From NCBI GenBank assembly GCA_032622095.1, contig CP136069.1:1490001-1554000 (forward strand): a stretch of 64,000 bases of DNA, read 5' to 3'. The notes beneath the pieces were generated by a model. The model did not search any database and was not told where the DNA came from. It worked only from the letters and a program-made list of their open reading frames with translations. Of this stretch, positions 10,130-20,797 are shown in pieces (position 1 is the stretch's first letter; each line of letters begins with the position of its first letter). The stretch is from Siphonodentalium dalli (taxonomy: Eukaryota > Mollusca > Scaphopoda > Gadilida > Siphonodentaliidae). The translations under genes and the position numbers were made by a program.

Positions 10130-11027
10130 TGTAACATTGTTATATTATTTTGTCATGACGTACACTGTACAGTACAGGTCGGGCACACATCCAAAACGGT
10201 CTAGTACGTAGCTCGTTTTGTCTACTGTCGCCCGATTGAGCTACGTTTTTAATGTGATTTACACACCTTTTTGCGGATAGTCAGCTCAAGCAGTGAATGG
10301 AACTCGCCCCATTAATCTCTTGCTCGAGATGTTCCCTTTTGACCTATTTTAACTCACCAACCAAACAACGTTTTAGCAGCAACCTATTGATCATACTTCC
10401 GGGAATAGTTCCATCTTCGGTGATGAATATTGTATTTAATGTACATTTCAAGGTATTCCTCATTGCACAAGAGTGTTATTAAAACCATTATGACCAACAT
10501 CGACCGCTGTAGAAAATTTTCACACAAAATTAGCGTCGCCGTGTCGACAAAAGGCATTGCAGTTGAGAGTGGCAGAGAATATGGTAGCCTATTTTCGATG
10601 CGCAAATTAGCGATTATAGTTTATATCGAAAAACAGTTGGTTTGAGGGTATAATATATAACTGAATACAGTTTGGTTAGCTGAATTCAGCTATTGTAGCT
10701 GTATTCTCACATTTGCCAGAGTACCTGCTTATTGCTTGTAGAAAATTTAGCAAACAATCTTTACATGTACATATCGAAAGGCCAGACATCTTCGGGTTTC
10801 CGATTCCGAATTTTTTTTGTATTTGTGACTTACTGCATCATTATGCGCATAAAAGGCATTAATTGTCACTTGTTTTTCTTCTTCCATTCCAAAATATGAA
10901 AGACCTGATATTGCACTGTCAATTGAATGTAGCAGAATGTCCATAAAAGCAATATTTGGTATTAAATAAAACGTGATTGTTTTGGGCTGACTTTTGTAGT
11001 ACATGTCCATCCGCGCGCTATAAGCTA

Positions 11028-11949
11028 TAGGGCTCTGCGAATATTCGAGATTCGATTCAATGTCGATATCGGGCACCCGAATCGGTCTGCTGATTCGGAT
11101 ATTTTCGAATCGATGTTACTTTGGTGTAGTGTCGTTTTTTTGCATCTAGAAATACATGTTCAGAATACACGTGCATTATGCAAATTATGTGCTTCGGTTG
11201 CAACCCGTGACGGTGATCAATCGCCGCATGTATTTGTAATCTGTATCGACACTGTATAAATTGTCTACACAGTGCTTGAACGCTAGATGCGGAATTTAAC
11301 TCAATTGATTTCGGTTGTAATTTATGTGTGCTTTCTAGGACCCCCTCCATGAAGACAAACTATATTATCATGTTGGTGTGTGATCTATTGTGGGTTGAAA
11401 AGTTTAACAGATAACCATCATTGCAATTACATGTATATAGCCGAACGGTGTACCCATGTCCAAGTGTGTCAAATGACTCAAATCTGTATTATCTTTAATG
11501 TAGACAAGTGACTTCCATTTCATGGGGTTTGTGATACGTTTATTGAACTGTCTTTATGTGTCTTACTGTCACTCTTTGACTTCCATTTCATGGGGTTTGT
11601 GATACATTTATTGAACTCTCTTTATGTGTCTTACTGTCACTTTTTGCTGTCACGTTCGCCGGACACAGCTAGATAGAAATTCAATGCAGAATGACTTGCC
11701 TATGTCATGATTATCCTAAATAAAAAACACAAGATCCCTACTAGTACGGATGTTTATGGAGATTAACATTGTTACACAGTATCTACTATCTAGTGACTTT
11801 TGCAGTTTTTTTCATGATACAAGAAAATAAACACATAAATAACCAATGTCAATGACTAGATGATTCGATTCGATTCGATGTCGATATTGGGAAGAAGATT
11901 CGATATCGAGATTTGATTCGATGCAAATTCCTCGATTCGCAGATCCCTA
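11028..11949. mobile_element. hAT-like non-autonomous element, no clear TSD
   Basis: The termini are inverted: TAGGGCTCTGCGAATATTCG at 11028 and, reading inwards from 11949, TAGGGATCTGCGAATCGAGG. Subterminal regions are rich in ATTCGATTCGA motifs on both sides, as in many hAT elements. The flanking 8-mers do not match, so either the boundaries have eroded or the assignment is approximate. No transposase frame is present. Confidence 0.5.
11509..11644. repeat. 68-bp direct duplication
   Basis: TGACTTCCATTTCATGGGGT starts at 11509 and again at 11577. The two 68-bp copies differ at only a few positions. It lies inside the hAT-like element. Confidence 0.9.
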
Positions 11950-12489
11950 TCCCAAGCACACCTACCCTGGGTTTAGCATTTCTTATACGTTTTGCGAAGG
12001 TTGTGTTTTTGTCGTGTAAATCTATAGACTTGACCGTTATTTCATAAAAGTAATAATTTACGAAAATAATATAATATAACGTACATTACTTTGCTATGAT
12101 GTAATTAAGCGAGCTGTTAACTAGGTTACGGGTCGGTACTTACTGTGGTGATACCACCATAATACCACTGTTATCATCTTGCATCGCAGGTCACCGTGCT
12201 ATTGATGCTCGTTACCGCCATACACTGCGTTATTTTTTTCGTGACCACGTTCAATTTACTACAAACTGCCCTCCACCGTGTAGTGAAAACATGCGTGAAA
12301 CAAACTACATGTAGGTGGCCTGCAGGAATCCAATTTGTGATCTCGGGAAGTTAAAAAAATACATTATTGTAACTACAGAACACAATCCTACTCAAGATAT
12401 TAAAATTTTCGTATTGCGATAATCGGCAACCGAAAAAGTTATATTGATCTTCTGTGCTAAGTTTTGTCGTGTTTTTTTATTATATTCAG

Positions 12490-12545
12490 CTGATATACAA
12501 TTAGATTGTTATCTGGATAAACCTGTCAAGGAGTGTATGCAGTCT
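12490..12545 (+). CDS. Four-exon gene of unknown function, exon 2
   Basis: A T-rich tract (GTTTTTTTATTATATTCAG) forms a strong acceptor ending at 12489. The 56-nt exon completes the split codon from exon 1 to Ala, then encodes DIQLDCYLDKPVKECMQS without a stop. It ends in phase 0 at TCT|GTAAGTTATAAC, a consensus donor. Both other frames are closed by stops when joined to exon 1. The TTAA element at 12711 begins 165 bp into the following intron. The exon would equally accept the phase-1 candidate exon at 5561-5660. Confidence 0.82.
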
Positions 12546-12710
12546 GTAAGTTATAACTAGACCAAGGTTTCCTTAGTTAATTCTCAGTCGAGAGATACAG
12601 CGGTACTTAAATTAATTTTTGAGATGGACAGAATTCCCAGCTTGTGACAGCTAGCCTAGCTCATTAATATTCAAGCCTAATGGAGTTGTTAGTGAGGTAA
12701 TAACGCTTAA

Positions 12711-13302
12711 AGGGGTACTGTACCCAAGATGTTGTTGTTGGTTTCTATAATCCCCGAGTCGGAGAATAAGGTAACAACTTTTCCATTTTTTGAAAGTCTG
12801 TTGAGTACGAAGTATTGTTACGGATGGCAAATTTACCGGAATGCAAAAATACAAATTGTCGTTGTCGAGTAATTTTTGTACAGTTTTCAACCAAATGAAT
12901 CAAATAAACATTATATTATATGCTTAGCAGTCCCATATACTCATTTAAGTTAGTGTATGGTCACTAGTCAATGAGTGGCTTGGGTTTTCTCCCCGTATAA
13001 GCATAATGTTTCAAACGATCGTGTGTGCAATTGTTTTATTAATCCAGTATCCCTCAATTATAATTTGATTACGTTTTGTACACGGAAATTCCAATTTTAA
13101 GAGACGCCATTTTATGGCTGGAGCCATAAAATCAATTTATATTAAATTATTAACTTTTAAATTATTAAATTTTAAGATAGCCTATTAACCTGAGCGTTTA
13201 CAGAATACATCTTCGACTCAAATTACTTATATTTCTATATAGTATCGATAATAGATCGTTGTTATCACCGGGAATTTATTGAAAATGGCGTACAGTACCC
13301 CT
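12711..13302 (-). mobile_element. 592-bp TTAA non-autonomous element, copy 2 (inverted)
   Basis: Reverse-complement copy of 5700-6291, the same length to the base, with TTAA at 12707-12710 and 13303-13306. Differences from copy 1 are few single-base changes, so both insertions are young. It lies in intron 2. Confidence 0.87.
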
Positions 13303-13319
13303 TTAAGAGTAATTAGCTA

Positions 13320-13590
13320 TTAAATATGAATTTGGCCTCCCATAGAAAACACTGTCTGATCTACACTCAATTGTAAATATTTACATCTCGATTCGGGACG
13401 CAACAATCTTCGATAAGCTAATGCAGATGATTTTGCCATTAATATACGCATTGCATTTAATAAATATATAAGACTGTCGGTGTGTTGTAAATTTGGATTA
13501 ATATTCATAAAAATAACTAGTTTGAGCAAGATTATTCTCCATTTCTTTTGATCACCCAACAAAATGTTTCATATCACTTTAATACTGGCG
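13320..13590. repeat. Dispersed repeat, also at 19530-19640 and inverted at 26545-26760
   Basis: Contains ACTCAATTGTAAATATTTAC, ATCTCGATTCGGGACGCAAC and ATAACTAGTTTGAGCAAGAT. The inverse of the first two segments appears near 26695-26735 and the last segment near 19550 in diverged form. It is an unclassified dispersed repeat. No coding capacity. Confidence 0.65.
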
Positions 13591-13959
13591 CCATCAGTTT
13601 GTTCCAGACAGACATCCCATATAAACTAAACTTTCGGTTAATTACACACATAATATTATAAAAGACTATTATGTACTTGTTCGTCGTGTAAAACTAACTT
13701 TATAGATCATGCCACAAATCTATACTCTGGCTAACGCCTATAAAATTCATATATTCCATGCACCTGTCCATAATCTTGGAACTTTTTGAAGTTTTGACGG
13801 GAACCTTAATGTAAAGTCGAAAATATAACTTGAGGAGAAATTGCATAAATTATTGTAAGCAAAGCAAAATCGCTCACAAAATCACTTACATCATCAAATT
13901 TCGGGTTGGGTCCTTCAGTCAAGTAATAATGAAGAACTATTTTTCCTGTGTTATTTTTA

Positions 13960-14985
13960 GTCGAGTTTTTGAAGTTTTTCAAAAACTCGACTTATGGTTT
14001 GACGAGGGACGGTTGGCTGGCGGGCGGCGGCAGGCGGACCTAAAGAATGCCTTATAACTTTGACATTTGTGAACGGATTCAAAATATTTTTGGTATGGCA
14101 GTTGCTCCCAATGACTATTTACTGCCTGTAAAAATGGGTCACGTCCGAACTTTTTTACAAGAGTTATCCATCTTAGATGGTTTTTAGTTAAGTTTTTCAC
14201 CGATAGCGCGATAACTCACGCAAATATTAACCGATTTCAACAATATTTGGTATATGAGACTCTTGCAACAATATCTCGGACGAGTTCGAAAACCAGGTTT
14301 GTCCGAATTATTTTCGCGGAGTTATGGGCCTTAGTTTGTCTATTTTTAGCAATTTTATCACCGATAGCGCGATAACTCGATGAAATATTAACCGATTTCA
14401 ACCATATTTGGTATATGAGTCTCCTGCAACAATATCTCGCACGAGTTCGAAAACCAGGTTTGTCCAAATTTTTATTCGCGGAGTTATGGGTCTTAGTTTG
14501 TCTATTTTTAGCAATGTTATCACCATTAGCGCGATAACTCAATGAAATATTAACCGATTTAAACAATATTTGGTATATGAGTCTCTTGCAACAATATCTC
14601 GGACGAGTTCGAAAACTTGGTTTGTCCGAATTTTTTTCGCGGAGTTATGGGTCTTAGTTTGTCTATTTTTAGCAATGTTATCACCGTTAGCGCGATAACT
14701 CAATGAAATATTAACCGATTTAAACAATATTTGGTATATGAGTCTCTTGCAACAATATCTCGGACGAGTTCAAAAACCTGGTTTGTCCGAATTTTTTTTC
14801 GTGAGTTATGAGTCTTAGTTTACAAGTCTATTTTAATAACAATTTTATCACTGTTAGTGCGATAACTCAATGAAATATTAACAGATTCAATTGATATTTG
14901 GTATATAGGTCTATTGCAATAATATACCACCGTCCGACTTTTTTCCCCGAAGTTGTGCACCTTATTGGCAGAAGTTTGGTTGGAC
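13960..14985. repeat. Hairpin-headed 161-167-bp tandem repeat in intron 2
   Basis: It begins with a perfect 14-bp-stem hairpin (GTCGAGTTTTTGAA / TTCAAAAACTCGAC, 13960-13991) and GACGAGGGACGGTTGGCTGG. About five units follow, anchored by GCGCGATAACTC at about 14207, 14369, 14530, 14691 and 14858. Units contain GGAGTTATGGGTCTTAG and AACAATATTTGGTATATGAG. The same architecture (T-run, hairpin, G-rich link, tandem units) is seen at 6579-7556. Confidence 0.85.
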
Positions 14986-15289
14986 GGGTGTGACTAATTA
15001 CCGCCCGGGACCGCCCGGGTGGCCACACACGCCTGTGGACACAATATCTCGACGTTATAACGTAGCCACATGCCACCTGGGGGCAACATAGGAAAATTTA
15101 CTCGCTCGCTCGTCTCCGGCCGGTCATATTAACCCCACGAATGCTGATATTGGCTAAAAGAGTGATTACTGGTGTCTTCGTGTGTTTTCAGACAGATTAT
15201 TTTGGTGATTCTCGGTAGTGCAATACACATAAGTGTTAATTCCATATATTAACTCGTTGAGGCGTCCACGGCCGATGTTATTAACCCCT

Positions 15290-16100
15290 CAAATTCCAGT
15301 AAAACTGGTAAAATAGTCTATAAACAAAAAAAACCTTGGGACTGCCCGGGACACTATATCTCGAACAATAGCGACATACCCCACGAGGTCAACCTAGAAA
15401 ATGTTACTCGCTCGCTCGACTTCGGCCGGTGTTATTAACCCCTCAAAATCCGATAAAATGGTATATAATCAAAAAGAACATTGGGACCGCCGGGCGGCCC
15501 CCTGGGCACGTGGACACTATATATCGACGTTATAACGTAGCGACATACCCCACAAGGTCAACCTAGAAAATGTTACTCGCTCGACTCCGGCCGATGTTAT
15601 TAACCCCTCAACATCCGATAAAATGGTATATAAACAAAATGAACACTGGGACCGCCCGGCGGCCCCACGGGCCCGAGGACACTATATCTCGACGTTATAA
15701 CATAGCGACATACCCCACGAGGTTAACCTAGAAAATGTTACTCGCTCGCTCGACTTCGGACGGTGTTATTAACCCCTCAAAATCCTATAAAATGGTATAT
15801 ATAAAACAAAAAGAACATTGGGACCGACCGGGAGGCCCCATGGGCCCGTGGACACTATATCTCGACGTTATAACGTAGCGACATACCCCACGTGGTCAAC
15901 ATAGAAAATGGTACTCGCTCGCTCGACTCCGGCCGGTGTTATTAACCCCTCAAAATCCGATAAAATGGTATATAAACAAAAAGAACATTGGGACCACCCG
16001 GGCGGCCCCCTGGGCCCGTGGACACTATATCTCGACGTTATAACGTAGCGACATTCTCCACGAGGTCAACCTAGAAAATGTTACTCGCTCACTCGACTCC
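15290..16100. repeat. ~185-bp satellite, left arm (about 4-5 units)
   Basis: Each unit holds ACTCGCTCGCTCGACTCCGG, ATTAACCCCTCAAAATCCGA, GGGACCGCCCGGGCGGCCCC and CTATATCTCGACGTTATAAC. Units are strongly CpG-rich in an AT-rich intron. The inner end (16125-16260) repeats the terminal block GATATTGGCTAA...GTAGTGCAATAC of 15145-15270. Confidence 0.9.
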
Positions 16101-16499
16101 GGCCGGTATTATTAACCCCATTAAAAATCCGATATTGGCTAAGAGGGCACGGAGAGCTCGGTGTCTTCTTTTGATTTCGGACAGCATATTTTGATGATGC
16201 ATGGTAGTGCAATACCACCTGATAGTGACTTCCAGATATTGACTCGCTGACGCGTCAACACAAAATACCATATCACCATAAATATTCGGCCCTACATGAT
16301 CGTAAATATCGCAATTTTCTTGAATGTTTTCAATAAAAATTAATAACGTTACACCTACATGTATAATTTTTATATTTTGACAGGAGCGGGTGTAATTGTG
16401 TTGAAATCGACAGCAACTGCTTGTCTGAAGAGAGCCGCGGCAGATGTTTGAATGTGTTGATATCAATTAGCAGTAAAACGGTATCACAATTGTTATATT

Positions 16500-17663
16500 G
16501 TATACATTAACCCGTTCACAATAATCAGAAGACATATCGGCGGATTTAAAACGAAACTGTGTTTTCATAACACTTGGGGAAGACGAACAGGTAATCTCGT
16601 GACAACAGTGGAGATTTGCGATGAGGTTTCCGTGTTTTTATTGCAATCGAAAATGGTCGTAATCCCAAAATCTTCTTGGTGCTAGACAATAACGATCAAT
16701 ATGACGAAGAGAGTATTTGTGATACTGGAAACCCGTGTACTTAATTTGCTTACCGACCAATCACACGATATTTCGTTATGGGGTAGATTATATATAATCG
16801 TGTGTGAATTAAAAATAAAATTTAATTCTAAATATCTTAAAATCATGCGACCACGTATTCGGTTCACGCTTCCATCCATGGTGCTGTATCCGTCTGCTCT
16901 ACTGAAGCTGAAGACGAGTCAATATATTTCATATGGAAAATATGGCGTCGATATTTCAGACCGCCGGAAATTCCAAGGGATACAAGAGCGCGCCTTGGTG
17001 GATAAACTGAAATCTGAAAATTTGATGCGATTCTATAATGTAAATCATGCCGAAAAGAAAACGATCAGTGGAAATAAAATACGAACGTATAGATTATTCA
17101 AGTCAAAGTATGAAATTGAACCATACATTGTCAATGCGCGATCTGCCAAAGCGAGAATTCTATTCACAAGATTGAGAATCAGTAATCATCGACTGGAAAT
17201 CGAAAAAGGGAGACACAAACAGCCCCCAAAACCAGTGAGAGAAAGATTGTGTTCTGCGTGTAATTCAAAACAAATTGAGTCAGAATATCATTTCATGTCG
17301 GGCCTATGAAAGTATTCGCGAAGCTTATGAAAAGGACATAATTGCAACGTGCCCTCATTTCTTAGAAATGACAAATTATGAGAAGTTCAGATTTATTATG
17401 CAGAATGAACAAATTGCAACCGTTAACGTTATATGCGACATGATCCGGTCTTTCTTCACCATTCGAGACAATATACATAATGTCTAATAAAAGCAAGTAT
17501 ACCCTGAGTATACCTGAGATTTTATGACAGTAAATTCACGAGCGTATATGCATATCGTATGTGATTACTCATGTTAAATTATTCCATATGTTGATATATG
17601 TATTTATTATATGTGCAACTGCCCATTGGGTGTATTTTGCATTAAAATCTTATCTTATCTTAT
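16500..17663 (+). mobile_element. LINE 3' fragment inside the satellite-armed element
   Basis: Plus-strand LINE tail region with coding remnants at 16701-17487 and a 3' end in TTAAAATCTTATCTTATC (a TTATC-type short tandem tail) that stops at a run of 18 Gs at 17664. The 5' border is not clear; I set it at the end of recognisable arm sequence. It is a different family from the LINEs at 2526 and 7557, judged by tail and protein. Confidence 0.75.
16701..17487 (+). pseudogene. LINE protein C-terminus with zinc knuckle, frameshifted
   Basis: The first frame (to 17309) carries ARSAKARILFTRLRISNHRL, EIEKGRHKQPPKPV and then CSACNSKQIESEYHFM, the CxxC...H part of a zinc knuckle. Sense continues in another frame from about 17303 with CRAYESIREAYEKDI (the fourth ligand Cys) and ends FFTIRDNIHNV. 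A single frameshift at about 17300 therefore splits the knuckle. This pattern (RLRxxxHxLxIExGR, then CxxC...H...C) is typical of the region after the RT domain in several LINE groups. No catalytic RT motif remains. Confidence 0.8.
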
Positions 17664-17681
17664 GGGGGGGGGGGGGGGGGG
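17664..17681. repeat. G18 homopolymer at LINE tail
   Basis: Uninterrupted G-run directly after the (TTATC)n tail. It may be the original insertion target or later expansion. Confidence 0.95.
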
Positions 17682-17868
17682 ATGACCATATTACATATTA
17701 TATATTTTCTTTATTAGCTCCACATATGGAGAGTATGATGACCTCCATCACCGGGAATAATGTTTTCAGTCCTTGCCCAAAAGGTCGTGGGTTGGGTTGC
17801 AATATGGGGAGGTACTTTGACCAGGAAAATCCTATTATACATGTCCAGTTGACATCAGAGGTCTTAAA

Positions 17869-18104
17869 AGGGCACTAATTATTAATAAAATAAAATAATT
17901 AATTATATAACAAAAATTGTTGAAATCTGATCGGTGAAAATTGAAACATGTTGGTGAAATTGGCCCATGGCGTGTCAAGAGAAAAGGGCACTAAGTATTG
18001 GTAAAATAAAATAATTAATTTTATAACCATAATTGTTGCAATCTGATCGGTGAGAATTGAAACATGTGGGTAAAATTAGCCCACAGCGTGTCAAGAGTTA
18101 TAGA
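17869..18104. repeat. ~119-bp direct duplication
   Basis: Two tandem copies sharing AAAAGGGCACTAA, AAATAAAATAATTAAT, ATCTGATCGGTGA and GCGTGTCAAGAG in the same order, about 85% alike by eye. It is non-coding. Confidence 0.85.
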
Positions 18105-18329
18105 TGCTGTTGACTTCAGACGACTTAAATGGGCAAATACGAGCAATTGTTGGCTGATTTTATAATAAACGCTCTTTATTTGTCATAATATGATAATATT
18201 CCAGGCATGTATAAATTGGTGCGTTAGATTAGACTAGTCGATTCTTAAATAGTGACTTTTCAATTTCTATAAGTGGAGATAGAGCTGTGAACAAATATAT
18301 GTGATCTGATTTGGTTGGGGGGGGGGGGG

Positions 18330-19130
18330 ATAACGTTTCTAGGTTGACCTCGTGGGGTATGGCCTACGTTATTATGTCGAGATATAGTGTCCATGGGGCC
18401 TCCCGGGCGGTCCCAGTGTTCTTTTTGTTTATATACCATTTTATCGGATTTTGAGGGGTTAATGACACCGGCCGGAGTCGAGCGAGCGAGTACCATTTTC
18501 TAGGTTGACTTCGTGGGGTATGGCGCTACGATATAACGTCGAGATATAGTGTCCATGGGGCCTCCCGGGCGGTCCCAGTGTTCTTTTTGTTTATATACCA
18601 TTTTATCGGATTTTGAGGGGTTAATAACACCGACCGGAGTCGAGCAAGCGAGTAACATTTTCTAGGTTGACCTCGTGGGGTATGTCGCTATGTTATAACG
18701 TCGAGATATAGTGTCCACGGGCCCATGGGGCCACCCGGGCGTTCCCGGGCGGTCCCAGCACCACTTGTCCTTTTTGTTTATATACCATTTTATCAGATTT
18801 TGAGGGGTTAATAGCACCGGCCGGAGTCGAGCGAGCGAGTACCATTTTCTATGTTGACCTCGTGGGGTATGTCGCTACGTTATAACGTCGCGATATAGTG
18901 TCCACGTGCCCATGGGGCGGGTCCCGGTCGGTCTCAGTGTTCTTTTTGTTTATATACCATTTTATCGGATTTTGAGGGGTTGATAACACCGGCCGGAGTC
19001 GAGCGAGCGAGTAACATTTTCTAGGTTGACCTCGTGGGGTATGTCGCTATGTTATAACGTCGAGGTATAGAGTCCACGGGCCCATGGGGCCGCCCGGGCG
19101 GTCCCAATGTTCTTTTTGTTTATACACTAT
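18330..19130. repeat. ~185-bp satellite, right arm (inverted, about 4-5 units)
   Basis: Reverse-complement orientation of the left-arm units: AGGTTGACCTCGTGGGGTAT, CGAGATATAGTGTCCA, GATTTTGAGGGGTTAATAAC and CCGGCCGGAGTCGAGCGAGC recur about every 185 bp. A G13 run (18317-18329) marks the inner border. The terminal block follows at 19150-19446. Confidence 0.9.
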
Positions 19131-19454
19131 TTTACCGGAGATTGAGGGGTTAATAACATCGGTCGTGGACGCGTCAACGAGTCAATATATGGAATTAACA
19201 CTCAGGTGTATTGCACTACCGAGAATCACCAAAATAATCTGTCTGAAAACACACGAAGACATCGGTAATCACACAGGCTCTTTTAGCCAATATCGACATT
19301 TGTGGGGTTAATATGACCGGCCGGAGACGAGTAAATTTTTCTATGTTGCCCTCAGGTGGCATGACGCTACGTTATAACGTCGAGATATTGTGTCCACGGG
19401 CACGTGGGGTCACCCGGGCGGTCCCGGGCGGTAATTAGTCACACCGGGTTGGAC

Positions 19455-20144
19455 TGCCAAAAGCATCTTATATGCGTACCCCTTGTTTGGACTTTGTAAT
19501 GCTCCCTGTCAAAACGATGTGCATTGTCAATTTGGTTTATAAATTTGTAAAAATAACTACCGGTACTTTGATCAAGATTTTATTCCATTTCTATGTGATC
19601 ACCCCACTGGTGTGTTCTACATAACTTTAATATAATAAACCAGAAATAATTAAATTTTAACGTGTGTCTAGTATTTTATTTAGTCATCAAAAGTAAACAA
19701 AACAACATAAGTATATTTTAACCTAATTCCGAGCATGTTGAATGTAATCAAATTAATGTTTAAACCAAGTACAGGATGCAAACATTTATACACTTATATG
19801 CCATATACGGAATAAAATAAAGACAAACAGTGAAGATTGGGGTGTTTATTTATTTTTTTATACTGAATTGTATCATCCTATCGTGTTGGATTTAGTTTGC
19901 GTCGGCATTTTGTCCCAGTTGTTTACCTCAAAATTTGGCTAAAAATGTGCTCCTCATTGACTTACCGGTCTATAAGTCACAGGTGGATTTTAATAGGGGA
20001 AATTGGGTTAGAAAGATGTGACTTATCCACCGAAATTTACGGTATATTGATGCGATGTTTGACATATATATGAGCTACAAATATTTGTCACATGTGATGA
20101 GAAAATAAATTTATCCATTTGCTTTTGGTAAACTTTTGTTTCAG
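19455..20144. other. Intron 2, right end
   Basis: Unique AT-rich intronic sequence, apart from a diverged copy (about 19530-19640) of the dispersed repeat at 13500-13590. No further exon was seen before the acceptor at 20144. Confidence 0.45.
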
Positions 20145-20228
20145 GATGATTTTCGTAGTGTATCAAGTTTAAGTGAAGTCAGTGATGTCAGTGACATGGG
20201 TGAAGCAATTGATGTACAAATAATCGCA
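20145..20228 (+). CDS. Four-exon gene of unknown function, exon 3
   Basis: The acceptor AACTTTTGTTTCAG ends at 20144. The 84-nt exon is in phase 0 at both ends and encodes 28 residues, with an acidic, serine-rich stretch DDFRSVSSLSEVSDVSDMGE followed by AIDVQIIA. Such Ser/Asp-rich text is often disordered and a substrate for acidophilic kinases; that is inference. The donor is GCA|GTGAGTATAC. The other two frames contain stops (TGA at the second codon in the frame continuing directly from exon 1). Exon 2 is therefore required to make the reading frame work, which supports the model. Confidence 0.82.
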
Positions 20229-20745
20229 GTGAGTATACATTGCTTGCCTTGTATCAATTGAAACTGAATTGTGTGTGACATACTGATGCATATGATTCCT
20301 CTAATAGGGAATGGAAAATCTAAAAGACTAAAAGAGTTAAATTCAGGTTTGTGCTGTTTTTACTTCAACTTGAGAAAGTCAAGTTTGAGCTGTTCCCATG
20401 GTTTGTGCTCATTAGTGATTACCGGTGGTTTATGGTGCACATTATTAACGTAAAAATTACACCAGCCGAGTTGTTTAACCAACACCCAGCCAATAGGCCA
20501 TATTATGGAATACTTCCACTGTTATTGATAATAGGCACGATTAATCGATTATAATTGATTATTGACGACCGATTTTTGATTATCGTAGACTGCTGCTTGC
20601 TAAGACCAACAAATATGTCTTAATAATTGACTCATTGAGGCCTATCAAGATCTACAAAATAAAAGATAAAAGAAACAAATGTCATATGAAAGCCGCTTTT
20701 TTCAGGACTACAATAGGGTAATACAGATTTATTATTTAATTTCAG

Positions 20746-20797
20746 GCAGCAATTGACTGAGGATGCTATCTGAGGTGCCAAACCGAAAACACAAGCT
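20746..20797 (+). other. Candidate cassette exon introducing a stop
   Basis: A 52-nt segment between a good acceptor (TTATTTAATTTCAG) and a consensus donor (AGCT|GTGAGTAG). Joined to exon 3 in phase 0 it encodes Ala-Ala-Ile-Asp and then TGA (20758-20760), upstream of the last splice junction. Inclusion would truncate the protein and could trigger nonsense-mediated decay. It may also be a chance pair of splice-like sites. Confidence 0.25.

Larger units (their letters stand above)
14986..19446. mobile_element. 4.46-kb element with satellite-built inverted arms
   Basis: GGTTGGAC occurs directly outside both ends (14978-14985 and 19447-19454), an exact 8-bp target duplication. The termini are inverted: GGTGTGACTAATTACCGCCC at the left and its complement at the right. 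They continue inwards as homologous arms for over 1 kb. Each arm holds a ~300-bp terminal block, then tandem ~185-bp satellite units (left 15290-16090, right 18330-19130 in opposite orientation). The ~1.8-kb centre contains a dead LINE 3' end and a duplicated AT-rich segment, but no transposase. The 8-bp TSD fits hAT, Merlin or Novosib-like groups; the TIR does not let me choose. The element sits in intron 2 of the four-exon gene. Confidence 0.8.

Noticed and set aside
11028-11949. Intact hAT insertion with TSD
   Set aside because: The ends are inverted and hAT-like, but the flanking 8-mers (ATAAGCTA and TCCCAAGC) do not match, so I kept only a tentative element call.
16089-16466. 125-residue minus-strand frame
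   Set aside because: It spans the terminal block of the satellite-armed element and its inner border; no domain, and interrupted in the other copies of that block.
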